Source: Pseudomonadota bacterium | GTDB taxonomy: Bacteria; Pseudomonadota; Gammaproteobacteria; Xanthomonadales; Rhodanobacteraceae | DNA length: 5,450 bases | Reading direction: 5' to 3' | Assembly: GCA_021783385.1 (NCBI GenBank) | Contig: JAJXTX010000006.1 | Span: 22,143-27,592 of the forward strand | Part shown: positions 1 to 5,450 of the stretch, piece by piece | Position numbering within the stretch: position 1 is the stretch's first letter | Layout: each line of letters begins with the position of its first letter | The notes under the pieces: model-generated | What the model was told of the DNA's origin: nothing | The model's database searches: none | The model's input: only the letters and a program-made list of their open reading frames with translations | Made by a program: the position numbers and the translations under genes

Positions 1-1404
1 GCGCCGCCCGCGCTGCGCGACGACGTGCCGCTGGCCGGGCTGCCGGGACCGACCCGCGCCGGCTGGCCGGCGACCGACTGGTGGCGCAGCTATGGCGACC
101 CGCAGCTCGATCAGCTGATCGCGACGGCGATGCAGCAGTCGCCGGATCTGCAGCAGGCGCACAGCCGGGTCGTCAATGCGGAGCAATCAGCGCGACTGGT
201 CGCCGCACAGGCTGGCCTCACCGTCAACGGCAGCGCGCAGGTGGCGCGGCAGCGGCTGAGCGAGCACGGCCTGATCCCGACCCGGTTCCTCGGTTTCACC
301 TGGTACAACCAGGCCGATCTCGGCCTGCAGGCGCAGTACACCTTCGACTGGTGGGGCAAGCAGCGCTCGGCCATCGCAGCTGCGCTGGACGAGGCACATG
401 CCGCCGAGGCAGAGCGCAGCGCCGCCGCGCTGACCATCCAGGTCGCGGTGGCGGACATGTATTTCGGCTGGCAGGCGGATCAGGCGCAGCTCGCGCTGTC
501 GAATCAGATGGTGCGCACGCAGCAGCAGCTGGCGCAGATTGCCGGGCTGCGCGTGGCGCAGGGCGTGGATCTGCCCGATACCGTGCAACAGGCGCAGGCC
601 AGGCTGGCCGCGGCACGCGAGTTGCAGTTGGCGATCCGCGGCTCGGCCGAGGTGCGCAAGGTGGCGCTGGCCGCGTTGCTCGGGATCTCCCCGGCGGCGC
701 TGCCGGTGCTGCAGCCACGGCCGCTGCCGGAGGTCGACAGCCGCGTACCCGACAACGCGCGCCTGGACCTGATCGCCCGCCGCCCCGACATCGCCGCCAG
801 CCGCTGGCAGGTCGAGGCCGCACTGCGACAGACCGAGGTGGCGCGCGCGCAATTCTTCCCCGATATCAGCATCAGCGCGATGACCGGGCTTTCCAGCATC
901 GATCTGGGCAAGTTGATCAACGCTGGCAGCCGTACCTTCGCGCTGACTCCGGCGCTGCACCTGCCGATCTTCGAGGGTGGCCGGCTGCAGGCCAACTACG
1001 GCGTCAGCAAGGCCCGGCTGGCGGCCACCGTGGCGCAATACAACAGCACCGTGGTCGGCGCCGCGCGCGACGTCGCCACACAGGCACTCATGGCGCAGCA
1101 GATCGCCGCACGCCGCCAGCAGCAGGCGCTGCGCATCGCTGCCGATGAGCGCCTGCTGGCCAGCGCCCGCGCCCGCGAAAGGCAGGGCGTGACTGACGCC
1201 CGCGCAAGCCTCGCCGCCGCCGCGCAGCTGCTGCAACAGCGCGACGACGCAGCCGCGCTGCAGGCGCAGGCGGTGTCCACCGACCTGGCCTTGATCAAGG
1301 CACTCGGCGGCGGCTACCACGTGCCCCTCGACCACCGCGGCGCCAGCGCCGCCTCTCCCACTACCCCGACCTCGTCCGGAGACGACGCCCATGAGCGCCA
1401 CTGA
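1..1404 (+). CDS. NodT-family outer-membrane efflux factor (TolC/OprM-like), 5'-partial
   Basis: This is the outer-membrane channel of the tripartite efflux system, expected to form a trimeric barrel plus periplasmic alpha-tunnel that docks with the adaptor encoded next. The frame is open from base 1, so the true start and the lipoprotein signal peptide expected for this family lie upstream. A GTG at 25 is internal to the open frame and is not taken as the start. About 467 residues are visible, close to a full mature protein. Family hallmarks are the early WWRSYGDPQLDQLI segment, two long Ala/Gln-rich helical halves, LIARRPDIAASRWQVEAA near codons 257-274, FFPDISISA just after it, PIFEGGRLQANY near codon 322 and a terminal LIKALGGGY. 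About 28 residues rich in Ser, Thr, Pro and charge follow LGGGY; their codons carry the ribosome-binding site and first bases of the next gene. Family assignment is firm; the transported drug is unknown. Confidence 0.9.
   Translation, partial: APPALRDDVPLAGLPGPTRAGWPATDWWRSYGDPQLDQLIATAMQQSPDLQQAHSRVVNAEQSARLVAAQAGLTVNGSAQVARQRLSEHGLIPTRFLGFTWYNQADLGLQAQYTFDWWGKQRSAIAAALDEAHAAEAERSAAALTIQVAVADMYFGWQADQAQLALSNQMVRTQQQLAQIAGLRVAQGVDLPDTVQQAQARLAAARELQLAIRGSAEVRKVALAALLGISPAALPVLQPRPLPEVDSRVPDNARLDLIARRPDIAASRWQVEAALRQTEVARAQFFPDISISAMTGLSSIDLGKLINAGSRTFALTPALHLPIFEGGRLQANYGVSKARLAATVAQYNSTVVGAARDVATQALMAQQIAARRQQQALRIAADERLLASARARERQGVTDARASLAAAAQLLQQRDDAAALQAQAVSTDLALIKALGGGYHVPLDHRGASAASPTTPTSSGDDAHERH
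1378..1382 (+). promoter_or_regulatory. Ribosome-binding site of the EmrA-like adaptor gene
   Basis: GGAGA lies 8 nt before the ATG at 1391, inside the last codons of the outer-membrane factor gene. It supports the choice of 1391 as start. It also implies translational coupling, because ribosomes finishing the upstream gene stop at 1402-1404, beyond the new start codon. Confidence 0.7.
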
Positions 1405-2626
1405 GTCCGTCCAGCCCCGCAACACCCCCGCTGCTGACGCGAACGACAGCGGCATGGCAGCGAAGAATCCGGCCAGGCGGCGCAAGACCCTGCTGATCCT
1501 GCTGCTGATCTTCGTGGCGATCGGGGTGATCTGGTTTTTGCTGTGGACGCTGGTGTTCTCGCGCCGCGAGACCACCGACGACGCCTACGTCGGCGGCAAC
1601 CAGGTGGCCATCTCGGCGCAGGTGCCCGGCACCGTGGTGGCGATCCTCGCCGACGACACCCAGCACGTCGACGCCGGCCAGCCACTGGTACGGCTCGACG
1701 GCACCGACGCCAGTGTGCGGTTGAGCCAGGCGCGCAGCGCGCTGGCCCAGGCGGTACGGCAGGTGCGCCAGCAGACCGACGCGGCCAGCGGCAGCGATGC
1801 CGCGGTGACCGCGCAGCGGATCAACCTGCAGAAGGCGCAGGCCGACCTGCGGCGCCGGCTGCCGCTGATTGCTGCACACGCCGAGGCGCCTGAAACCATC
1901 CAGCATCTGCGTGATGCGGTGGCGCAGGCGCAGTCCGCGCTGGCCGCTGCGCAGGCACAGGCGTCCGCTGAACACGCCTCTATCGCCGGCACCGGCATCG
2001 CCGACAACCCTGCGGTGCTGCAGGCGCGTGCCAATTTCCGCGCCGCCTGGGTGGCGGCACAACGCGACACCATCTATGCGCCAGTGTCGGGCTACGTGGC
2101 CCAGCGCAGCGTGCAGCTGGGCAACAGCGTGCAGCCCGGCCAGCAGTTGATGACCGTGCTGCCGCTGCACCATCTGTGGATCGACGCCAATTTCAAGGAA
2201 AGCCAGCTGCACCACGTCCGCATCGGCCAGCCGGCGACGATCACTACCGACCTCTACGGCGGTGATGTGGTGTACCACGGCAAGGTGATCGGCCTGGGCG
2301 CAGGCACCGGCAGCGTGTTCTCGCTGCTGCCGGCGCAGAACGCCACCGGCAACTGGATCAAGGTAGTGCAACGGGTACCGGTGCGGATCGCACTGGAGGA
2401 CCGTGAACTGGACAAGCATCCGCTGCGGCTGGGCCTGTCCAGCGACGTCACCGTCGACATCAGCGACGACCGCGGCGCGGTGCTGGCGCCGCAATCGGCG
2501 CACCCGCCGGTGGCGCAGACCAGCGTCTACGACCAGATGGCCAGCCAGGCCGATGCGGAGGCGGACAAGGTAATCCGTGCCAACCTTCCGGCTTCTGCCG
2601 GCAGCGACGGCCAGCCCGCGCACTGA
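1391..2626 (+). CDS. emrA: EmrA-type periplasmic adaptor (membrane fusion protein, HlyD family)
   Basis: The 411-residue adaptor bridges the EmrB-type inner-membrane pump and the outer-membrane factor. Order of parts: a short cytoplasmic tail ending in a basic patch (NPARRRK, 26-32), one membrane helix (about 34-56), the signature TTDDAYVGGN at 61-70, the first half of the lipoyl/barrel domain, an Ala/Gln-rich coiled-coil hairpin (about 105-225), the returning lipoyl half with APVSGYV at 230-236, then the beta-barrel region with NFKESQL (268-273) and a highly conserved block around 307-333 containing SLLPAQNATGNW. From memory these blocks match E. coli EmrA very closely, and the length is near the family norm (about 390). 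The ATG is backed by GGAGA 8 nt upstream and overlaps the preceding gene by 14 nt. The C-terminal tail after about residue 365 is variable. The assignment is confident to the EmrA subfamily; substrates cannot be read from the sequence. Confidence 0.93.
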   Translation: MSATESVQPRNTPAADANDSGMAAKNPARRRKTLLILLLIFVAIGVIWFLLWTLVFSRRETTDDAYVGGNQVAISAQVPGTVVAILADDTQHVDAGQPLVRLDGTDASVRLSQARSALAQAVRQVRQQTDAASGSDAAVTAQRINLQKAQADLRRRLPLIAAHAEAPETIQHLRDAVAQAQSALAAAQAQASAEHASIAGTGIADNPAVLQARANFRAAWVAAQRDTIYAPVSGYVAQRSVQLGNSVQPGQQLMTVLPLHHLWIDANFKESQLHHVRIGQPATITTDLYGGDVVYHGKVIGLGAGTGSVFSLLPAQNATGNWIKVVQRVPVRIALEDRELDKHPLRLGLSSDVTVDISDDRGAVLAPQSAHPPVAQTSVYDQMASQADAEADKVIRANLPASAGSDGQPAH

Positions 2627-2629
2627 AGG
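2625..2629 (+). promoter_or_regulatory. Ribosome-binding site deciding the emrB start
   Basis: GAAGG overlaps the emrA stop codon (2624-2626) and sits 10 nt before the ATG at 2640. It favours this ATG over an in-frame GTG at 2577, which would lie inside emrA and add 21 residues unlike the start of an MFS transporter. Confidence 0.6.
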
Positions 2630-2639
2630 CCACAAAATC

Positions 2640-4199
2640 ATGGCCAATCCCACCGCAGACCCCGCGCCCGCCGGCGCACCACCGCTGCAGGGCGGCATGC
2701 TGGCGCTGATGACGATCGCAGTCGCCTTCAGCACCTTCATGGAAGTGCTGGACATGACCATCGTCAACGTGGCCGTGCCGCATATCGCCGGCAGTCTGGC
2801 GGTGAGCCCGAGCGAGGGCACCTGGGCGATCAGCTCCTACTCGATGGCCAGCGCGATCATGCAGCCGCTGACCGGCTGGATCGCCAAGCGCTTCGGCGAA
2901 GTGCGCACCTTCGTGGTCTCGGTGACGCTGTTCGTGGCGTTCTCGATGCTGTGCGGCTTCGCCACCAGCATGCCGATGCTGGTGGCGGCACGCCTGCTGC
3001 AGGGCGCCGGCTCCGGCCCGATGGTGGCACTGGCGCTGTCGCTGCTGCTGGCCAACTATCCGAAGAGCCGGCAGGGCATGGCGATGGCGCTGTGGGCGAT
3101 GACCGTGGTGATCGCGCCGGTGCTGGGGCCGATCCTCGGCGGCTGGATCACCGACAACTTCAGCTGGCCGTGGATTTTCTACATCAACGCGCCGGTCGGC
3201 CTGATGGCCGCGGTCACCACCTGGCTTCTGCTGCGCAAGCGCGAGTCGAAAATGGTCAAGGCGCCGATCGACGCGATCGGGCTGGTGCTGCTGGTGCTTG
3301 GCATCGGCTGCCTGCAGTTCATGCTCGACAACGGCAACGACAAGGACTGGTTCGCCTCGCCGATGATCCTCAGCCTGGGCCTCATTGCGGTAGTCAGCTT
3401 GACCTTTCTGGTGGCGTGGGAGCTCAGCGCGAAGCATCCGGTGATCGACCTGTTGCTGTTCAAGGAGCGCAACTTCACCATCGGCGTGACGGCGATGTCG
3501 CTTGGCATGGTGGCGTTCTTCGCCATCAACGTGGTGTCGCCGCTGTGGCTGCAGACCACCCTGGGCTACACCGCCAGCTGGTCCGGGCTGACCAGCGCCT
3601 GGGTCGGCGTGCTGGCCTTCCTGCTGGCGCCGGTGGTGGGCAGCCAGCTGGGACGCATCGACCTGCGCCTGATGGTCACCAGCGCCTTCGTGATCCTGGC
3701 CGGCTGCTCGTACTGGCTCTCCACCTTCGACAGCAGCGCCTCCTACATCAGCATGGTGTGGCCACGGCTGGTGATGGGCCTGGGCATCCCGCTGTTTTTC
3801 ATTCCGCTGAACCAGATCTACCTGTCCGGGCTGCCGTCGGAGCAGATTGCCAGCGCCTCCGGACTGGCCAATTTCTTTCGCACGCTGGGATCGAGCATCT
3901 CCACCGCGATCACGGTGACGCTGTGGCAGCATCGCACCGAGTTCCACCACGCCGTGCTGACCGAGAGCATCACGCCGGCCAGCCCTGCCGCCAGCGGATT
4001 CCTGCAGCAGCTGCAGCACGCCGGGCTGACCGGCCAGCGTGGACTCAGCGTGGTCGACCAGCTGATCAGCCGCGAGGCGGCCACGCTGGCGGTGAACGAC
4101 GTGTTCTGGGCCTGCAGCATCACCTTCGTGCTGCTGATGCCGCTGCTGTGGCTGGCCCGGCCGCCGTTCGGCAGCAGCGGCGGTGCGGTCGGCCACTGA
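2640..4199 (+). CDS. emrB: EmrB-type multidrug efflux MFS transporter (DHA2 family, 14 TM)
   Basis: This inner-membrane drug/proton antiporter is the energy-using part of the tripartite pump. The 519-residue product is near the length of E. coli EmrB (about 512). A polar N-tail of about 18 residues precedes repeated hydrophobic segments compatible with 14 helices. Recognisable motifs are LDMTIVNVAVP at 37-47 (DHA2 motif D1 in helix 1), the helix 2-3 loop motif A region GWIAKRFGEVRTF at 79-91, ARLLQGAGSGPMV at 117-129, and the antiporter motif C region APVLGPILGGWI at 159-170 followed by WPWIFYINAPVG at 176-187. Later blocks include NFTIGVTAMS at 278-287 and ASASGLANFFRTLGSSIST at 404-422, both typical of EmrB. 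A long soluble loop (about 430-482) precedes the last helix, as in the family. It starts 13 nt after emrA stops, so the three efflux genes look like one transcript. Confidence 0.93.
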   Translation: MANPTADPAPAGAPPLQGGMLALMTIAVAFSTFMEVLDMTIVNVAVPHIAGSLAVSPSEGTWAISSYSMASAIMQPLTGWIAKRFGEVRTFVVSVTLFVAFSMLCGFATSMPMLVAARLLQGAGSGPMVALALSLLLANYPKSRQGMAMALWAMTVVIAPVLGPILGGWITDNFSWPWIFYINAPVGLMAAVTTWLLLRKRESKMVKAPIDAIGLVLLVLGIGCLQFMLDNGNDKDWFASPMILSLGLIAVVSLTFLVAWELSAKHPVIDLLLFKERNFTIGVTAMSLGMVAFFAINVVSPLWLQTTLGYTASWSGLTSAWVGVLAFLLAPVVGSQLGRIDLRLMVTSAFVILAGCSYWLSTFDSSASYISMVWPRLVMGLGIPLFFIPLNQIYLSGLPSEQIASASGLANFFRTLGSSISTAITVTLWQHRTEFHHAVLTESITPASPAASGFLQQLQHAGLTGQRGLSVVDQLISREAATLAVNDVFWACSITFVLLMPLLWLARPPFGSSGGAVGH

Positions 4200-4209
4200 C
4201 GCTGGGGCA

Positions 4210-4230
4210 GTCCGGCAGGCGCCGTCGGAC
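4210..4230 (+). other. Stem-loop after emrB, possible weak terminator or attenuator
   Basis: GTCCGGC at 4210-4216 can pair with GTCGGAC at 4224-4230 (seven pairs, one of them G-U) around a 7-nt loop, starting 11 nt after the emrB stop. No run of T follows (the next bases are ggctggtgcg), so it is not a classical intrinsic terminator. It may stabilise the 3' end of the efflux transcript, or be incidental in GC-rich DNA. Confidence 0.3.
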
Positions 4231-4253
4231 GGCTGGTGCGGCGCAATACCTTC

Positions 4254-4262
4254 TGCTAGTTT
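4254..4262 (+). promoter_or_regulatory. Possible extended -10 element for phaR (leaderless start)
   Basis: TG-C-TAGTTT has the TGn of an extended -10 and matches the consensus hexamer at its three most conserved positions (T, A and last T). The hexamer ends 7 nt before the A of the phaR ATG, so transcription from it would begin at or just before the start codon. That fits the absence of a Shine-Dalgarno sequence there. No good -35 is visible 16-18 bp upstream. The call is speculative. Confidence 0.25.
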
Positions 4263-4280
4263 GTGCCGCATGGCACAAAC
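4259..4280 (+). promoter_or_regulatory. Perfect inverted repeat across the phaR start codon; candidate operator
   Basis: The arms are GTTTGTGCC (4259-4267) and GGCACAAAC (4272-4280), nine perfect base pairs around the 4-nt centre GCAT. The A and T of the phaR ATG lie in the centre and its G is the first base of the right arm. As DNA it has the form of an operator for a dimeric or tetrameric regulator and overlaps the possible -10. As RNA it could fold into a hairpin holding the start codon. Its core TGCC-N4-GGCA recurs at 4843-4854 before phaB. The symmetry is seen directly; autoregulation by PhaR is an inference. Confidence 0.6.
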
Positions 4281-4764
4281 CAAGCGCACCATCAAGAAGT
4301 ATCCGAACCGGCGTCTGTACGACACCGAGATCTCCAGCTACATCACGCTGGAAGAGGTCCGCCAGCTGGTGCTGGACAACGAGGACTTCGAGGTACGCGA
4401 CGCCAAGAGCGGCGACGACCTGACCCGTTCGGTACTGCTGCAGATCATCTCCGAACACGAGGACAACGGCCAGCCGATGCTGTCGCCGCAGCTGCTCAGC
4501 CAGATCATCCGATTCTACGGCGATTCCTTGCAGGGCTTCATGGGGCCGTACCTGGAGCGCAGCCTGCAGGTGTTTCTCGACCAGCAGACGCAGTTCCGCA
4601 GCCAGCTCAACAGCCTCATGGGGCAGACTCCATGGACGATGCTGAACGACCTCACCGAGCGCAACATGGACGCATGGAAAGCGATGCAGCGCGGCCTGAT
4701 CGACACCGCCGCGCAGGTCATTCCGACGCCCGGCGGCAGCCGCGGCGGCAAGAAATCCGGCTGA
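4270..4764 (+). CDS. phaR: Polyhydroxyalkanoate synthesis regulator PhaR (PHB_acc family)
   Basis: The 164-residue product is a PhaR-type regulator. Characterised members bind DNA near phasin, PHA-synthesis and their own genes and are released when they bind PHB polymer. The N-terminal DNA-binding domain is clear: IKKYPNRRLYDTEISSYITL spans 8-27 and the domain runs to about 65. It is followed by the helical PHB accumulation domain (about 70-107), with SQIIRFYGDSLQGFMGPYLE at 77-96. The tail (about 108-164) contains PWTML and ends in a Gly/Ser/Lys-rich segment. The length is slightly short of the Cupriavidus protein (about 180). The ATG at 4270 is chosen because the conserved domain begins within eight residues of it. 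An in-frame GTG at 4183 would start inside emrB and add 29 unrelated residues. No Shine-Dalgarno sequence precedes the ATG. The gene begins 70 nt after emrB and is probably a separate unit. Confidence 0.92.
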   Translation: MAQTKRTIKKYPNRRLYDTEISSYITLEEVRQLVLDNEDFEVRDAKSGDDLTRSVLLQIISEHEDNGQPMLSPQLLSQIIRFYGDSLQGFMGPYLERSLQVFLDQQTQFRSQLNSLMGQTPWTMLNDLTERNMDAWKAMQRGLIDTAAQVIPTPGGSRGGKKSG

Positions 4765-4780
4765 ATCGCGCCGCTTGAAG

Positions 4781-4792
4781 CCGCGCGCGCGG
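4781..4792. repeat. 12-bp perfect GC palindrome after phaR
   Basis: CCGCGCGCGCGG is fully self-complementary and contains five CG steps in a row. It begins 17 nt after the phaR stop. There is no T-run directly behind it, only a pyrimidine stretch further on (4807-4818), so it is a poor terminator candidate. Alternating CG tracts can adopt Z-DNA. It could also be a chance product of high GC. Confidence 0.35.
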
Positions 4793-4823
4793 ACGCACCG
4801 CCGCTGTTTCCCCCTTCCTGACC

Positions 4824-4856
4824 GCTGCAGCACAGCACATGCTGCCCTGCGGCATG
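4824..4856. promoter_or_regulatory. TGC/GCA-rich dyad cluster upstream of phaB; candidate PhaR operator
   Basis: Several overlapping symmetries lie 23-55 nt before the phaB ATG: the palindrome GCTGCAGC (4824-4831), the inverted pair GCAGCA (4827-4832) and TGCTGC (4840-4845), the pair CATGC (4838-4842) and GCATG (4852-4856), and TGCC-N4-GGCA (4843-4854), the same core as the repeat on the phaR start. Described PhaR operators in other proteobacteria are TGC-rich with dyad symmetry, which makes this a reasonable site. I see no convincing -35/-10 pair around it. The sequence features are direct; the function is inferred. Confidence 0.5.
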
Positions 4857-4864
4857 TTCACGCT

Positions 4865-4868
4865 GGAG
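4865..4868 (+). promoter_or_regulatory. Ribosome-binding site of phaB
   Basis: GGAG sits 10 nt before the ATG at 4879, slightly long but usable spacing. It supports this start over out-of-frame ATGs at 4839 and 4854. Confidence 0.55.
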
Positions 4869-4878
4869 ATCCAAGCGC

Positions 4879-5450
4879 ATGAGCCTCTCCCCACCACGCC
4901 TGGCCGTGGTCACCGGTGGCGTCGGTGGCCTCGGTACGGAAATCTGCCGTCAGCTCGCGCGCGCCGGCCGCCGCGTGATCGCGGTGGATCTCGCCAACCG
5001 CGAAGCGCGCCTCGCCGCCTTCCGGCGGGAGCTCGCCGACAGCCGTGACGCGGTCGATTTCGAGCCGGCCGACGTCAGCGACTTCGACAGCTGCCAGCAG
5101 CTGATCGCGCGCATCGGGCAGCAGCACGGCGACGTGGAGATCCTGGTCAACGCGGCCGGCATCACCCGCGACGTCAGCCTGCGCAAGATGACGCCGCAGC
5201 AGTGGCACGAGCTGATGCAGGTGAACCTCGACGGCGTGTTCAACATGTGCCGGCCGGTGGTCGAGGGCATGACCACGCGCGGCTTCGGCCGCATCGTCAA
5301 CATCAGCTCGGTCAACGGCCAGACCGGCCAGTTCGGCCAGACCAACTACTCCGCTGCCAAGGCCGGCGTGCACGGCTTCAGCATGGCGCTGGCGCGCGAG
5401 ACGGCGCGCAAGGGCGTCACCGTCAATACCGTCTCGCCGGGTTACTGCGA
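4879..5450 (+). CDS. phaB: Acetoacetyl-CoA reductase PhaB (SDR family), 3'-partial
   Basis: This cytosolic enzyme reduces acetoacetyl-CoA to (R)-3-hydroxybutyryl-CoA, the monomer for PHB synthase. The first 190 codons of about 245-250 are present and the gene runs off the window two bases into codon 191. It is a classical SDR: nucleotide-binding TGGVGGLG at 12-19, NAAG at 91-94 (a variant of the usual NNAG), and catalytic residues N116, S144, Y157 and K161 in order. PhaB is favoured over FabG by LVNAAGITRDVSLRKMT (89-105) and SSVNGQTGQFGQTNYS (143-158), which closely match Cupriavidus PhaB. The strand-2 end reads VIAVDLANR, with D37 where Cupriavidus PhaB has no acid, so NADH preference is possible. 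The ATG places the first beta-strand at about residue 8, normal for the family. Its location 114 nt after phaR supports a PHA role; the synthase is outside the window. Confidence 0.92.
   Translation, partial: MSLSPPRLAVVTGGVGGLGTEICRQLARAGRRVIAVDLANREARLAAFRRELADSRDAVDFEPADVSDFDSCQQLIARIGQQHGDVEILVNAAGITRDVSLRKMTPQQWHELMQVNLDGVFNMCRPVVEGMTTRGFGRIVNISSVNGQTGQFGQTNYSAAKAGVHGFSMALARETARKGVTVNTVSPGYC

Noticed and set aside
25..27. GTG as the start of the outer-membrane factor
   Set aside because: The frame is open back to base 1, and starting here would leave a secreted outer-membrane protein without a signal peptide.
187..1575. 462-residue minus-strand frame opposite the outer-membrane factor
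   Set aside because: High-GC shadow of the coding strand with no domain signature.
1740..2000. Repeated gcgcaggc-like words within emrA
   Set aside because: They encode Ala/Gln-rich heptads of the adaptor coiled coil and reflect protein composition, not a DNA repeat element.
1361..2821. 486-residue minus-strand frame opposite emrA
   Set aside because: Composition is antisense-like and it spans two confidently assigned + strand genes. No start context or motif supports it.
4183..4269. Upstream in-frame GTG extension of phaR
   Set aside because: It would begin inside emrB, adds 29 residues unlike the PhaR family, and the conserved domain already begins within eight residues of ATG 4270.
2460..4325. 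621-residue open frame on the minus strand opposite emrB
   Set aside because: The translation is rich in His, Arg, Gln and Ala with no recognisable domain, as expected for the antisense of a high-GC gene. The + strand encodes a clear EmrB throughout.
2951..4423. 490-residue + strand frame overlapping emrB and phaR
   Set aside because: It is out of frame with both real genes and its Arg/Ala/Gly/His-rich product resembles no protein.
4765..4820. Intrinsic terminator after phaR
   Set aside because: The GC palindrome at 4781-4792 and a short GCGG/CCGC pair at 4789-4801 are followed only by a mixed T/C stretch, not a T-run.
4839..5048. 69-residue + strand frame starting at ATG 4839
   Set aside because: It overlaps phaB out of frame, lacks a Shine-Dalgarno sequence and has a Pro/Arg-rich product. 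phaB has the better start and strong homology.

Overview
The window is GC-rich (by eye about two thirds G+C), gene-dense and coded entirely on the + strand. Gene families, gene order and GC content fit a proteobacterium. My best guess is a gammaproteobacterium of the Xanthomonadales / Rhodanobacteraceae type, with a betaproteobacterium as the alternative. This placement is an inference: there is no rRNA or other phylogenetic marker here.

Positions 1-4199 hold a compact tripartite multidrug efflux operon. Its genes are a NodT-family outer-membrane factor (5' end cut off by the window), an EmrA-type periplasmic adaptor whose start overlaps the previous stop by 14 nt, and an EmrB-type 14-helix MFS (DHA2) transporter that begins 13 nt after the adaptor stop. 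Together they would form an inner membrane-periplasm-outer membrane conduit that expels hydrophobic drugs or uncouplers using the proton gradient. No local regulator (MarR/EmrR or TetR type) is visible; if one exists it lies upstream of the window.

Positions 4200-4269 are a short intergenic region with a stem-loop lacking a U-tract and a possible extended -10 element. From 4270 the window enters a polyhydroxyalkanoate (PHA) module: phaR, encoding a PHA-synthesis regulator of the PHB_acc family, then after a 114-nt gap phaB, encoding acetoacetyl-CoA reductase, which runs off the right edge. PhaB supplies (R)-3-hydroxybutyryl-CoA to a PHA synthase that is not in the window. PhaR family proteins bind both DNA and PHB and adjust granule-protein and pathway expression to polymer levels.

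The most interesting signal is regulatory. A perfect inverted repeat with 9-bp arms straddles the phaR start codon, placing the A and T of ATG in its 4-nt centre. Its core, TGCC-N4-GGCA, recurs in the phaR-phaB gap in a TGC/GCA-rich dyad cluster, and I found it nowhere else in the window when scanning by eye. This suggests one factor, most simply PhaR itself, acting at both sites. A second point is the Asp at the end of the second Rossmann beta-strand of PhaB, which predicts NADH rather than NADPH preference. I see no mobile elements, CRISPR arrays, RNA genes or broken genes, and no convincing undescribed system beyond these regulatory and cofactor observations.
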